The position numbers and the translations under genes are program-made. A stretch of 64,000 nucleotides of DNA from Bradyrhizobium cenepequi (lineage in GTDB: Bacteria > Pseudomonadota > Alphaproteobacteria > Rhizobiales > Xanthobacteraceae). Each line of letters starts with the position of its first letter. Within the stretch, counting starts at the first letter, position 1. The DNA is taken from NCBI RefSeq assembly GCF_020329485.1, contig NZ_JAGKJI010000001.1:62001-126000 (forward strand), given 5' to 3'. Positions 35,689 to 44,978 of the stretch are shown in pieces. The notes beneath the pieces were generated by a model. It searched no databases and was not told where the DNA came from. It saw nothing but the letters and a program-made list of their open reading frames with translations.

Positions 35689-36918
35689 TTATTCCGCCGC
35701 CATCGGCTGCTTGCGGAGGGGCAAGCCAAGTCGCTCCCAGACCTGCAGCAGGGCCTCGGCGAGGCCGTCCATCAGGCCGTCGTCGTGGTAGGGGGAGGGC
35801 GTGATCCGCAGCCGCTCGGCGCCCTTCGGGACGGTCGGATAGTTGATCGGCTGGATATAGATGCCGTGCTCCTCGAGCAGGATGTCGGTCGCGCGTTTGC
35901 ATTTTTCGGGGTCGCCGACGAACAGCGGCACGATATGGGTGTCGCTCGACATCACGGGCAGGCCGGCCGCGTTCAGGATCGCCTTGAGGCGGGCAGCGCG
36001 GTCCTGGTGGCGCTCGCGCTCCCAGTTCGAGGTCTTCAGGTGGCGGATCGCAGCGGTCGCGGCCGAGCAGATCGCGGGCGGCAGCGCGGTCGTGAAGATG
36101 AAGCCCGGCGCATAGGAACGCACGGCATCGATGATCTCGGCCCTGCCGGCGATATAGCCGCCGAGGCAGCCGAACGCCTTCGCCAGCGTGCCTTCGAGCA
36201 CGTCGATACGGTGCATGACGCCGTCGCGCTCGGCGATACCGCCGCCGCGCGGCCCGTACATGCCGACCGCATGGACCTCATCGACATAGGTCATGGCGCC
36301 ATAGCGCTCGGCGAGATCGCAGATCTGCGCCAGCGGCGCCACATCGCCGTCCATCGAGTAGAGGCTCTCGCAGGCGATCAGCTTCGGCCGGTCGGGGCCG
36401 GCCTCGCGCAGCAGTTCTTCCAGATGCGCAAGGTCGCTGTGGCGGAAGATCTTCCGCTCGCAGCCGCCCTGGCGGATGCCTTCGATCATCGAATTGTGGT
36501 TCAGCGCGTCCGACAGGATCAGGCAGTTCGGGATCAGCTTTGCGATCGTCGCGATGCCAGTCTGGTTCGAGACATAGCCCGACGTGAACAAGAGCGCGGC
36601 GTCCTTGCCGTGGAGGTCAGCGAGTTCAGCCTCCAACTGCACCAGGGGATGATGGGTGCCGGCGATATTGCGGGTGCCGCCGGCGCCGGTGCCGACGCGG
36701 GTCGCAGTCTCGACCATGGCGCCGACGACCTTGGGGTGCTGGCCCATGCCGAGATAGTCGTTGGAGCACCAGATCACGACATTGCGCTGGCCCTTCGGCG
36801 AGTGCCAGATCGCGTGCGGGAAGCGGCCCGCGATCCGCTCGAGGTCGGCGAACACGCGATAGCGCCGCTCGTCATGGAGACGGTTGAGGGCGGCGCTGAA
36901 AAACTGGCTGTAATCCAT
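35689..36918 (-). CDS. hemA: 5-aminolevulinate synthase
   Basis: This 409-residue PLP enzyme condenses glycine and succinyl-CoA to 5-aminolevulinate, the first step of haem synthesis in alphaproteobacteria (Shemin route). Signatures are the N-terminal [51 protein letters not shown], and the PLP-lysine loop [17 protein letters not shown]. Length equals the Bradyrhizobium enzyme. ATG 36918 is chosen over TTG 36924. It is monocistronic; a 15-bp palindrome lies upstream at 37024-37038. Confidence 0.97.
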   Translation of the reverse strand: MDYSQFFSAALNRLHDERRYRVFADLERIAGRFPHAIWHSPKGQRNVVIWCSNDYLGMGQHPKVVGAMVETATRVGTGAGGTRNIAGTHHPLVQLEAELADLHGKDAALLFTSGYVSNQTGIATIAKLIPNCLILSDALNHNSMIEGIRQGGCERKIFRHSDLAHLEELLREAGPDRPKLIACESLYSMDGDVAPLAQICDLAERYGAMTYVDEVHAVGMYGPRGGGIAERDGVMHRIDVLEGTLAKAFGCLGGYIAGRAEIIDAVRSYAPGFIFTTALPPAICSAATAAIRHLKTSNWERERHQDRAARLKAILNAAGLPVMSSDTHIVPLFVGDPEKCKRATDILLEEHGIYIQPINYPTVPKGAERLRITPSPYHDDGLMDGLAEALLQVWERLGLPLRKQPMAAE

Positions 36919-37023
36919 GGGCAAACCTGGAGCAGGACCCGGCCGGGGTGGCCACCTCTTTTTTAGAGCTTTTCAATCTCTAATGTCTATGCGCTATCCC
37001 ACGTTTGAGCATGCGCAAGACAT

Positions 37024-37038
37024 TGGACAGATTGTCCA
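37024..37038. promoter_or_regulatory. Palindrome upstream of hemA
   Basis: tggacagattgtcca is a 6-3-6 perfect inverted repeat about 106-120 bp upstream of the hemA start. It does not match the FixK/FNR (TTGAT-N4-ATCAA) or Irr (ICE) consensus I know, so the binding protein is unknown. Confidence 0.35.
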
Positions 37039-37164
37039 TGGAAGCGCAGCAAATGTTGATGTGGATCAACGACCTAAACCGGTCGCGCGGAATCCGTGCC
37101 GAACTTGCAGCGTTGCGCAATCGCACGTCCGTAATTGTCCGGATCACCGGGCCCGTGCGTGGCG

Positions 37165-38226
37165 TCAGGTGGTGCGGAACCGCAGCACGCCCCCGACCTC
37201 CTCGGCCGTCAGCCGGCCCTCGACCAGCATGTAGTTGACGTGGGCGATCAGTTCGCCGGCGGCAAATCCCATCTGGTGCGCATCCAGCACGTGCTTGTGG
37301 AACACGACCGGCACCAGCTCCTTGGAGGTTTTCGCGGTCTCCCGGCAGGCTTCGGCGATCAGCCGGCAGCGTTCCTCGTGATGGTCGGCGAGCTGCTTGA
37401 TCCGCGTCTTGAGGCCGTAGAACGGCACGCCGTGGCCGGGCAGCACCAGCGCGTCATAGGGCAGCGTGGTGGTGAGGCTCGCCAGCGAGGCCAGATATTC
37501 GCCGAGCGAGTTCTGTTCCGGCTCGACGGCCCAGACGCTGACATTGGGCGAAATCTTGCTCAGCACCTGGTCGGCGGAGAGGAACAGCTTATCGGCGGCG
37601 CAATAGAGCATCACCTGGTCGAGCGCATGCCCGCCGCCGGTGATGACCTTGAAGCGCCGCGCGCCGATTACGACCTCGTCGCCATGCGTGAGGCGGCGGT
37701 AGGACGGCGGCAGCACCGAGACCCGCTTCAGATAGTCCTGGCCGCGGCCGAGCAGCTTGTCGGTGAGGTCCTCGTCCATGCCGTGACGGCGGAAGAACAG
37801 CCGCTGTGCCTTCAGCCGTTCCTCGGTGCCGCGGTTCTGGTGATAGACCGACTGCAGGTACTCGACCTGCGACATGTGAAGTGCGCAGCCGAACCGCTCG
37901 ATGATCCAGCCCGCAAGCCCGACATGGTCGGGATGCGAATGGGTCACGATCAGGCGGGTGATCTTCACGCCCTTGAGCGGGCCTTCGAACAGCGCGGTCC
38001 AGGCCTCGATCGATTCTTCGTTGCCGAACCCGGAATCGATCATGGTCCAGCCATCACCGTCGGCCAGCAGATAGACGTTCACATGGTTGAGACGGAACGG
38101 CAGTTTCAGCCGCACCCAGAGCACGCCCGGCATCACTTCCACGACCTGTTCGGGGCCGGGGTGATTTTCGAAGGGGTATCGCAGTGCCTCCGCCGAGGAC
38201 TGCACGCTGTCCGTTTTTGAATGCAT
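37165..38226 (-). CDS. Metallo-beta-lactamase-fold hydrolase
   Basis: This 353-residue MBL-fold protein has metal-binding motif THSHPDHVGLAGW (HxHxDH), a downstream GGGHALDQVMLY supplying another His, the Asp in FLSADQVLSKISPN, and HGVPFYGL. It has the C-terminal helical extension (LADHHEERCRLIAEACRE) found in glyoxalase II-like/LACTB2-type hydrolases. The substrate is unknown; thioester or nucleic-acid hydrolysis are both seen in relatives. The gene is between hemA and the chemoreceptor and appears monocistronic. Confidence 0.88.
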   Translation of the reverse strand: MHSKTDSVQSSAEALRYPFENHPGPEQVVEVMPGVLWVRLKLPFRLNHVNVYLLADGDGWTMIDSGFGNEESIEAWTALFEGPLKGVKITRLIVTHSHPDHVGLAGWIIERFGCALHMSQVEYLQSVYHQNRGTEERLKAQRLFFRRHGMDEDLTDKLLGRGQDYLKRVSVLPPSYRRLTHGDEVVIGARRFKVITGGGHALDQVMLYCAADKLFLSADQVLSKISPNVSVWAVEPEQNSLGEYLASLASLTTTLPYDALVLPGHGVPFYGLKTRIKQLADHHEERCRLIAEACRETAKTSKELVPVVFHKHVLDAHQMGFAAGELIAHVNYMLVEGRLTAEEVGGVLRFRTT

Positions 38227-38308
38227 CGCCTACCCGCTTAGCGGTACCTGCCGCCCGGCGCTAGCTCAAAAAAGCAGACGCCGGTCCCGGATATTGGGCA
38301 GGAATATC

Positions 38309-38345
38309 CGTAGCCCGGATGGAACGAAGCGCAATCCGGGCTACG
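38309..38345. repeat. Palindromic repeat (TAGCCCGGAT family)
   Basis: cgtagcccggat / atccgggctacg is a perfect 12-bp inverted repeat with a 13-nt loop. It lies between two minus-strand genes and may act as a 5' or 3' RNA hairpin; it is related to the repeat at 2440-2532. Confidence 0.6.
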
Positions 38346-38355
38346 TTGTTCCCTC

Positions 38356-40500
38356 TTACGCCGCGCGGATGTTCGACAGGAACGCGTCGATTTCGGCGCG
38401 CAGCACCTCGGCCTCACGGCGCAATTCGTTGGAGGCGCTCAGCACGTCGCCGGCTGCGGTGCCGGCTTCCGCCGAGGCACTGCTGACGCCGACGATATTG
38501 CTGGAGACCTCGCTGGTGCCGCCGGCCGCGTGCTGGATGTTGCGGGCGATCTCGCGCGTCGCCGCGCCCTGTTCCTCGACCGCGGCAGCGATCGCGGTGG
38601 TGACGTCGTTGATCTCGCCGATCGTGTTGCTGATGTTGCGGATCGCGGAGACCGCCGTCGTCGTCACCTCCTGCATGCTGACGATCTGCTGGCGGATCTC
38701 GTCGGTCGCTTTCGCAGTCTGGTTGGCGAGGCTCTTTACCTCGGAGGCGACGACGGCAAAGCCGCGGCCGGCTTCGCCGGCACGCGCGGCCTCGATGGTG
38801 GCGTTGAGCGCGAGCAGGTTGGTCTGCGAGGCGATGGTCTGGATCAGGTCGACCACCACGCTGATACGCCCTGCGTTCTCGGCGAGACCCTGCATGGTGG
38901 TGTCGGTCTGGCCGGCTTCCTCCACCGCCTTGCGCGCGATCTCGGCTGAGGTCACGACCTGGCGTCCGATCTCGGCGATCGAGGACGAGAGCTCCTCGGT
39001 GCCTGCGGACACCGTCTGCACGTTCACCGAGGTCTCCTCCGCGGCGGAAGCGACCGTGTTCGCCAGCGCGCTGGACTGGTCGGCGGTCGCCGACATGCCC
39101 TGCGCCGTCGACTGCATCGAGTTCGCCGAGTTCTGCAGGCTGTCGAGCGCGCTGCGGACGGTGGATTCGAATTCGACGATGCGGGCCTCCATGCGCGAAG
39201 CGCGCTCCGCCTTGGCGATACGGTCCTTGTCCTGTTCGGCCGAGAGCGCGCGGCCCTCGATCATGCTTTCGCGGAACACCGTCAGCGCGTTCGCCATTGC
39301 GGCGATCTCGTCGTCCTGGCGGCTCTGATCGATCTCGGTGTCGAGATCGCCGGCCGAAAGTCGCTGCATCGAGTCCTGCAGGCCCTTGAGCCGCTTGAGA
39401 ATGCTGCGGCCGACATAGAGCCACACGAACAGGATCGAGCCGACCAGGGTGGCGATGCCGAGCGCGAGCATCACCGTGGTCGCAAATGAAATCTCGCGTT
39501 GAGCCTGGCTGGCGGAGGTGTCGGTCGCCTTCCGCACGCCATCGACGAGCTGCTGCACGCTGATGCCGAGGCCGACGTTGAGCTTGCGCGTCTCTTCCAG
39601 GATGGTCTCGCCGAAGTCGGTGGCGTCCAATTCCTTCTGGCGGACCTTGAACACGCCGGTCTTGCCCTGGCCGAGCGCCTGCAGCGTTGCGGCGGCATCG
39701 GCCAGCGCCTTGGTGCCGGGATTCTTCGGCAGCATCTCCAGATTGGATTTCGTCTGCGAGAGCACCTGCTTGAAATCCTTCTCGATCGCTTCCAGCGTGT
39801 CGCTGTTGATCGCCGACAGCGCGGCGGCCATGTTGGAGGCCATCAGGTTGCCGCTCGCGATCACATTGCCGAGCTGCTCGACGACACGGGCGGCGCTGCT
39901 CGCGTCGTCGGACGACGGCTCCGCGGCGCCGAGGATGGCGTGGAGCTGGCTCTGCGCGTCCATCATCGCCGGTGCCGAGGCGGCGACGAACTCGGTCTGC
40001 GCCTTGCGCAGCGTTTCATACTGCTTGTCGTGCAGCGCCGCCGTCTCCAGCCGCTCGCGCGCGGCGGAGCCGAGGCTCTGGATCACGTCATCGATGTTCT
40101 TGACGGTCTCGGTGAGCGCGTTCCCAATTGTCTTGTCAGCGCCGAGCTTGATGATCTCGTCGAGCTTCTGCAGCGCCTGCTTCTGCGTTTCCTTCATCTT
40201 CGCGGAGCGCTCGTTCAGCGCCTCGTCGGTGCGTGAGGCAAGCAGCGCCGGACCCTGGCTCGCCAGGCTCGCGCTCTGCGCCGACAACTGCAGGCTCGCG
40301 GCAAGCCGCGGGATGTCGCGGCCGGAGAGGTCGCTCATGGTCTTGCCGAGCTGTTCGAATACCATGGCGGCGCCCGCGCTGATCACGATCGCCATGCCGG
40401 CGATGACAGCGAACGCCGCGAACAGGCTGCCTCTGACGCCCCATCGCGGACGACGGATGCCCTTAAGTTTCAATTTACCGAAGCGGAATCGTAACGCCAT
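38356..40500 (-). CDS. Methyl-accepting chemotaxis protein
   Basis: This 714-residue chemoreceptor has transmembrane helix 1 at about residues 25-48 and a large mostly helical periplasmic sensor domain (to about 335). Transmembrane helix 2 is ATVVLALG-like ([22 protein letters not shown]), followed by HAMP ([20 protein letters not shown]) and the MCP signalling domain. The conserved hairpin tip is in the segment [20 protein letters not shown]. The ligand is unknown. ATG 40500 is preceded by GGGGGGCAGG. No other chemotaxis gene is in the window. Confidence 0.94.
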   Translation of the reverse strand: MALRFRFGKLKLKGIRRPRWGVRGSLFAAFAVIAGMAIVISAGAAMVFEQLGKTMSDLSGRDIPRLAASLQLSAQSASLASQGPALLASRTDEALNERSAKMKETQKQALQKLDEIIKLGADKTIGNALTETVKNIDDVIQSLGSAARERLETAALHDKQYETLRKAQTEFVAASAPAMMDAQSQLHAILGAAEPSSDDASSAARVVEQLGNVIASGNLMASNMAAALSAINSDTLEAIEKDFKQVLSQTKSNLEMLPKNPGTKALADAAATLQALGQGKTGVFKVRQKELDATDFGETILEETRKLNVGLGISVQQLVDGVRKATDTSASQAQREISFATTVMLALGIATLVGSILFVWLYVGRSILKRLKGLQDSMQRLSAGDLDTEIDQSRQDDEIAAMANALTVFRESMIEGRALSAEQDKDRIAKAERASRMEARIVEFESTVRSALDSLQNSANSMQSTAQGMSATADQSSALANTVASAAEETSVNVQTVSAGTEELSSSIAEIGRQVVTSAEIARKAVEEAGQTDTTMQGLAENAGRISVVVDLIQTIASQTNLLALNATIEAARAGEAGRGFAVVASEVKSLANQTAKATDEIRQQIVSMQEVTTTAVSAIRNISNTIGEINDVTTAIAAAVEEQGAATREIARNIQHAAGGTSEVSSNIVGVSSASAEAGTAAGDVLSASNELRREAEVLRAEIDAFLSNIRAA

Positions 40501-40705
40501 CTACCTGCCCCCCGCAGTCACTGTCCTTGAGCCCGAAATCCTCGCGCGGCAGTATCGCGATGGCGGGTTAACAAAATCGGGAACTTGAATGCTGAGCGCT
40601 GCAATTTTTGCCGCGCATGGCGGCGTTGAAGCAGCTTTGTTCCGCACGTCGGAATTGATCGCGCGGTGCTTGCATAAATCTCGCCTCTACAACCTATCCA
40701 GAATC

Positions 40706-40734
40706 AAAAAGGCCGGCGGGATGCCGGCCTTTTC
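40706..40734. terminator. Intrinsic terminator (bidirectional)
   Basis: aaaggccggc / gccggccttt stem with a 5-nt loop, with A run left and T run right. On the minus strand it would end the outer-membrane-protein transcript. Confidence 0.7.
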
Positions 40735-40743
40735 AGATCTCTT

Positions 40744-40846
40744 AGAGCGTTTTCGAGCGAAGTGGGTACCGGTTCGCGTGAAGAAAACGCGTCAAAACAA
40801 GAAGCTAGAGCTTCGGCTCTGATTCAATCAGAACCGAAAACGCTCT
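40744..40846. repeat. Long palindromic dispersed repeat
   Basis: Arms agagcgttttcg (40744-40755) and cgaaaacgctct (40835-40846) are perfect inverted repeats. The interior (gaagtgggtaccggttcgcg) is the core of a repeat common in Bradyrhizobium and relatives. Related but divergent copies are at 46981-47083 and near 63910. Confidence 0.65.
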
Positions 40847-40857
40847 AGGCCGCGCGA

Positions 40858-41589
40858 TCAGTAGCCTGTGGCCACTGGGCCGCCGAAGCCGCCGAAATTG
40901 AAGCGGTAGTTGATGCCGGCCTTCACGGTGTGCTCGTCATTATGGAAGCTGCCGAACAGGACTGGTGCGATGAAGCGGCTGTCGCCGAAATCGTAATATT
41001 GATACTCGGCCTTGGCCGACCAGTTGGGCGCGAACATGTATTCGATGCCCCCGCCAACGGTATAGCCATTGCGATGGCTGTCACTCAGCGCGAACCCGAC
41101 CGGGACGCCGCCGAACCTCAGCGTCTCGTTGTTGTCGGAATAGGCGTAGCCACCCTTCACGTAGACCAGGCCCGGACCCCAGGTCCAGCCGACGCGGCCG
41201 GTGATCGAGCCGATCCCGCGCTGGTCGTTATTGTAGACGAAGCCGCCAGGGAACGCCGCGTTGACCTGGTCGCCCCCGAGCCAGGAGTACTGGCCTTCGA
41301 CGCCGATCAGGAAGTTCGGATGGAATTGCCAGTCGCCGCCCACCTGGACGCCGCCAAGGAAGCGGGTGTTGTCATCGCTGAGCGCGAAGCCGCCAAAGCT
41401 GTCGCTGCCGCTGAAGGCGCCGCCGATGTGGCCGCCGATATAGAAGCCGGTCCAATTGTAGATCGGCGCGGCGTAAGCTGGCGGCGGCGCTTTGCTGTAG
41501 TAAGGGCGGGCGCCGAAATCGGCACCAAACGCCGGCGCGGCTGCGGCGAGCGCCATGAGGGCAACGGTTGCGAGCAGGATCTTCTTCAT
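40858..41589 (-). CDS. Outer-membrane beta-barrel protein (Omp25/Omp31-like)
   Basis: This 243-residue protein has a signal peptide (MKKILLATVALMALAAAAPAFG). The linker YYSKAPPPAYAAPIYNWTGF leads to an eight-stranded OMP_b-brl domain starting YIGGHIGGAF. It ends with strand VKAGINYRFNFGG and is typical of rhizobial Omp25/Omp31-like structural surface proteins. ATG 41589 is preceded by CCGGGGAATGA. It is monocistronic and followed by a repeat and terminator. Confidence 0.9.
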   Translation of the reverse strand: MKKILLATVALMALAAAAPAFGADFGARPYYSKAPPPAYAAPIYNWTGFYIGGHIGGAFSGSDSFGGFALSDDNTRFLGGVQVGGDWQFHPNFLIGVEGQYSWLGGDQVNAAFPGGFVYNNDQRGIGSITGRVGWTWGPGLVYVKGGYAYSDNNETLRFGGVPVGFALSDSHRNGYTVGGGIEYMFAPNWSAKAEYQYYDFGDSRFIAPVLFGSFHNDEHTVKAGINYRFNFGGFGGPVATGY

Positions 41590-41808
41590 TTCATTCCCCG
41601 GAGATTCACAAATGAGGCGCTGCGCGCAGCGCCCCCATGGCGCGAGTAAAGACCGCATTTGAATAAAATCATGTCAGCGGGGAATGATCGCGGTTGATAA
41701 TCCAACCTATTGGCCGGTAATTGTTTTTTGTGCTTAACGGCGGCTTAAGGAAGGGTGAAGGAAGGCTTAATTTGCGGCTGGCTCCGAAAGCCTTGCGGAA
41801 GCCATTTC

Positions 41809-42141
41809 TCAACCAAGCCTGCGCCGGATGTCCTCGCGCATCTGCTCGCGGAATTGAGCCTTGCGTGCCGGCCGCTCCTTCTCCGGGACGTCATAACGGT
41901 CGAACACGTTGAACTTCTCGAGGATCGGATAGTGCTCGCTGGCCATCGCCAGCACACGCAGGAGATCGGCGGCTTGCGCGCTCGGTCCCGTCACCTCCCA
42001 GCGGCGGACGGTGTTGGCGCCGTCAGGCTCTTTCAGTCCGCACAGCCTGACCATGTCGGCCGCTGTGAGCGGCCGGCCGATGGCCTCGCCGAGATGCTCG
42101 CGGAGCTTTTTCAGTTCTGGACCGGTCACGGATTCCCCCAT
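41809..42141 (-). CDS. Small helix-turn-helix DNA-binding-like protein
   Basis: This 110-residue protein has an XRE/Cro-like helical domain at about residues 8-70 (GPELKKLREHLGEAIGRPL, AADMVRLCGLKEPDGANTVR, RWEVTGPSAQAADLLRVL). The tail is basic and charged (EKERPARKAQFREQMREDIR). It is probably a small transcriptional regulator; targets are unknown. It is divergent from the small membrane protein gene, 98 bp away. Confidence 0.75.
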   Translation of the reverse strand: MGESVTGPELKKLREHLGEAIGRPLTAADMVRLCGLKEPDGANTVRRWEVTGPSAQAADLLRVLAMASEHYPILEKFNVFDRYDVPEKERPARKAQFREQMREDIRRRLG

Positions 42142-42239
42142 CCATTGGCGCGCACCATTCGGTGATTTGTGAACCAGGTCACACGGCCCACCGCGGAAGC
42201 AAGTTATACCGCTCGCCGATTCCTGATGAGGAGGAAATC

Positions 42240-42440
42240 ATGCGCAGCCTGATTGAAAGCCTCACACCCGATGCTCGCCGAATCGACTGGAAGTGGATCG
42301 GCGCCATGTTTGCGTTTTATGTGGTGGTCATGGTGATTGCGGCCGGCCTGCTGATGACCCATCGATCCACGAAGGGCTCGGCCTATGAGATGTCGCTGGC
42401 CGCGGTTGCCTGCGTGTCCTGCACACTTGTCACCGATTGA
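42240..42440 (+). CDS. Small single-span membrane protein
   Basis: This 66-residue protein has one strong transmembrane helix (about residues 21-41, WIGAMFAFYVVVMVIAAGLL). The C-terminus is Cys- and Val-rich (SLAAVACVSCTLVTD). Start ATG 42240 has a textbook AGGAGGAAATC ribosome site, which is the best reason to accept the gene. Function unknown. Confidence 0.65.
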   Translation: MRSLIESLTPDARRIDWKWIGAMFAFYVVVMVIAAGLLMTHRSTKGSAYEMSLAAVACVSCTLVTD

Positions 42441-42916
42441 TCGACTGGATCATGATCCGATGAGACGAAATCGGATTGTGATCTCATCTCTTGTTTGAGC
42501 ATGACGCGCGGTCGTGCTGTTTGAACTCCCGATGTCGCTACGACAGCAGGCGCCGCAGCAGTCGAACTTATCATCGTCGCGCTTCGTGCAGTTCGCAACT
42601 TCTCAAGTCGTCGCGCTGTCACGTGATGAATTGGCGGGCACCGTCGATTGCAATCGTTTTCTGCTCCTTCTCATTACGCAACCCCGCCATGCATCGTTCG
42701 CTTTGACAGCGATGTGATTTGCGCCGAAAGAAAGCCCGCATCTCTATAGGTCGAATTGGGGAAGAACAGCGCGCATGAACCTTTTGTAATGCGCGCGTTG
42801 GGCTGTTGAAGTTGGCTCAAGCATTTTGGGGGACGCGCTCGTTGCTGTTTCCGATTGTCGATTGTGGAGATCGCGGTCCTCGCGATCATCTCTTTCAGGT
42901 GGGGGTGGCTCCGGCC
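42441..42916. other. Intergenic region with partial repeat
   Basis: The stretch 42445-42510 (gatcatgatccgatgagacg, then aatcggattgtgatctcatc and tttgagcatgacgcg) is a degenerate copy of the dispersed palindromic repeat. The remaining 400 bp contain no gene I can support. Confidence 0.45.
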
Positions 42917-44047
42917 ATGAGCAACTCTGATCTGAACCCGCAAGGGTGGGTCTGGTGGCCTGAACGTGAGGATCTGTCGCTCGAGTTCATGCGGTTACTG
43001 GCTTCCGCCCAGGAAGGCGGCGCGACTTTTTCGGAGTGCTGGCTCACGACCAGCCGCATCGATTTCACCGGCGACGATTCCTGGCATCGGGAATGGATTG
43101 GCGCTGCGGAGGCAAATCGCGAGCGGGCTTCATCCGCGGCCGCACAGGGTCATCCGGCGACCGCGAGGAGCAACTGGCTTCGGGCCATCAATTATTATCT
43201 TGCCGCGGCCCATCCGTTTGATCTTTCGCCGGACAAGCGGCGGTCAGCGATCGCATCGATGCGCGAATGCGCCGTGAACTATCTCAACTGCCGCGAGCCC
43301 CGCGGCGAGGTCGTCTCGATACCGTGGCTGAACGAGTTCACATTGCAGGGATACTATTTGCCGGCCCGCCCGAGCGGCGACCGTGCGCCGGTGGTCATCT
43401 GTATCGGCGAGCCCGGGCATCATAAGGAAGAGTTTCTGTTCAAGCTGGCGCGCCACGCCTCCGAGCGCGGGATGGCGCTGCTTGCGGTGGACGTCCTCGG
43501 CGACGGCACAGGCCTGTCGTTCGAAGAAGTGTCGCTCCGCCACAAGCCGCAGCGGGCGATTGCGCCCATCATGGATTATCTCGTGGGGAGGGACGACGTC
43601 GACGAGCGACGGATCGCGATCCTTGCCGACGGCTGGAGTTCGTCCTTTGTCGCGCGCGGCATCGCCTTCGATCATCGCTTTGCTGCAGCCGTTTGCGACG
43701 GCGGCATTTGGGATCTGCATATGCGGTCATTCCTCAATCCGGAGAACAGGCCGTTCGGCATCGAACCCTGTCCCGAGTTGGAAGCTGATCGCATCCTGAG
43801 GAGCATCAGGTGTCCGTTGTTGGTCGCCGCCAGCGAGCGCGGCGGGCTCAGAGCGGACCGAATCGCCGAGCTGACAGATCGGTTGCGGGCGGGACGGCGC
43901 GACCGCGACATTACGCTCGAGATCTTTGAGGGCGCGGAGGCCGCAGCAGGCCAGGGACGCTTCGACAATCCAGCCCTCGCCAACGAGTTCATCTTCGATT
44001 GGATCGCATCCCGCATCGGAGCGCAGCCTTTATATAATGGGGCGTAG
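42917..44047 (+). CDS. Alpha/beta-hydrolase (FrsA/DUF1100-like) homologue, probably defective catalytic triad
   Basis: This 376-residue protein has a helical N-terminal half (to about 130) and an alpha/beta-hydrolase core like the FrsA or 2,6-dihydroxypseudooxynicotine-hydrolase group (FTLQGYYLPARPSGDRAPVV, LLAVDVLGDGTG, DVDERRIAILADGWSSSFVA). The nucleophile elbow is GWSSS with Ser241. The usual acid loop is ASERGGLRADR, and the region where a catalytic His is expected reads FEGAEAAAGQG with no His. It may therefore be a non-catalytic homologue. ATG 42917 is the chosen start, with only a weak ribosome site. Confidence 0.7.
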   Translation: MSNSDLNPQGWVWWPEREDLSLEFMRLLASAQEGGATFSECWLTTSRIDFTGDDSWHREWIGAAEANRERASSAAAQGHPATARSNWLRAINYYLAAAHPFDLSPDKRRSAIASMRECAVNYLNCREPRGEVVSIPWLNEFTLQGYYLPARPSGDRAPVVICIGEPGHHKEEFLFKLARHASERGMALLAVDVLGDGTGLSFEEVSLRHKPQRAIAPIMDYLVGRDDVDERRIAILADGWSSSFVARGIAFDHRFAAAVCDGGIWDLHMRSFLNPENRPFGIEPCPELEADRILRSIRCPLLVAASERGGLRADRIAELTDRLRAGRRDRDITLEIFEGAEAAAGQGRFDNPALANEFIFDWIASRIGAQPLYNGA

Positions 44048-44128
44048 TCTCGAGGCGCGCCGGCGGAGGTCCGGTGACAGGGTCCAGGAAGAGGTCGCGT
44101 CGTCCCTGAAGCAGGATCTGGAAAAGCC

Positions 44129-44611
44129 TTAGAAATCCGCGGCGACCTTCAGGCGCGCCTTCTCCAGCCGCTTCTTGAGGACGGCGAGCTTGTTGGTCAG
44201 ATCATCCAGCTCGCGCGGGCTGAACTCCGCGAAAATGAACTCGTTCAGGCTTTCCTGCTGCGAGGTCAGGCCCGCGAGCTGCTTGTAGGTCTTGTCGGTC
44301 AGCGACATCTTCACGATGCGGGCGTCTTCCTTTGCCGGCCTGCGGCGGACGAAACCCTTCTTCTCGAGAAGCTTCGATTGGGTCGTGACGAACGACGGAT
44401 CGACATGCAGCATTTTTGACACGGCGTTGACGGGCACGCCGTCGCCCCGATCGAGGTCGGCAAGCGCCACGATCATCATCCATTGCGGCCCACTGATTCC
44501 GAACTTCTTGGCCCAGAAGTAGCGAATCTCCTCAAGATGAACGCTGATCGCAGCGATTTCCCAGGCGAATCGCCGAATGACATCCTGATTCTTGGTGGCG
44601 GACTCATCCAT
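44129..44611 (-). CDS. MarR family transcriptional regulator
   Basis: This 160-residue regulator has a winged helix (about residues 40-110): WAKKFGISGPQWMMIVALAD, AVSKMLHVDPSFVTTQSKLL, KKGFVRRRPAKEDARIVKMS. This is the standard MarR wing and DNA-recognition layout. Start ATG 44611 (MDESATKNQ) with GGGAAGAGAC upstream; METGKGRDG at 44641 is possible. It is convergent with the alpha/beta-hydrolase gene and divergent from the porin; the target may be the porin promoter (inference). Confidence 0.88.
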   Translation of the reverse strand: MDESATKNQDVIRRFAWEIAAISVHLEEIRYFWAKKFGISGPQWMMIVALADLDRGDGVPVNAVSKMLHVDPSFVTTQSKLLEKKGFVRRRPAKEDARIVKMSLTDKTYKQLAGLTSQQESLNEFIFAEFSPRELDDLTNKLAVLKKRLEKARLKVAADF

Positions 44612-44978
44612 GGTACCGTCTCTTCCCTTGCCCGTTTCCATAGCGGATGTCGGGCGGAAGCAACACGGTATTCCGTTATGTGCGTCAATTTGCACGGAAA
44701 ACGGCGCCAAATGCGTCTTCGCCGCCGCCCAGGCCTCAGTTGCAGAAATGACACATCGGAACGTCAATCAATATATGAGTGAGTAAACTAATTTGATTAT
44801 CTAAATATCGCATGCATAACTTTCATCCGACGGAGGGGGGCTCCCGACCGTCTCGTCTCAGGTGGGTTCGCATAAGTCCACCGGCTTGAGAGATGCGTTG
44901 ATCCTCAACGTTTTTTCGATGGCAGTCTCATCTGCTTTGCACGGGGGTTCGTGCACAGCACTTACTTGGAGGTTAACA
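44612..44978. promoter_or_regulatory. Divergent region between marR and porin
   Basis: 367 bp, unusually AT-rich near 44770-44825 for this genome. It holds the porin promoter and leader and the marR promoter. No clear perfect operator palindrome was found. Confidence 0.4.

Larger units (their letters stand above)
40501..40857. other. Intergenic region upstream of chemoreceptor
   Basis: Contains a terminator at 40706-40734 and the 103-bp palindromic repeat at 40744-40846; otherwise no gene. A 77-codon ORF at 40589-40822 reads through both and is not credible. Confidence 0.5.

Noticed and set aside
37011..37238. Short plus-strand ORF between hemA and the MBL-fold gene (begins MRKTLDRLSMEAQQMLMWIN)
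   Set aside because: No ribosome site; it overlaps the 3' end of the MBL-fold gene and its tail is shadow-like. A real short peptide cannot be excluded.
40589..40822. 77-codon ORF upstream of the chemoreceptor
   Set aside because: It contains an intrinsic terminator and part of the palindromic repeat.
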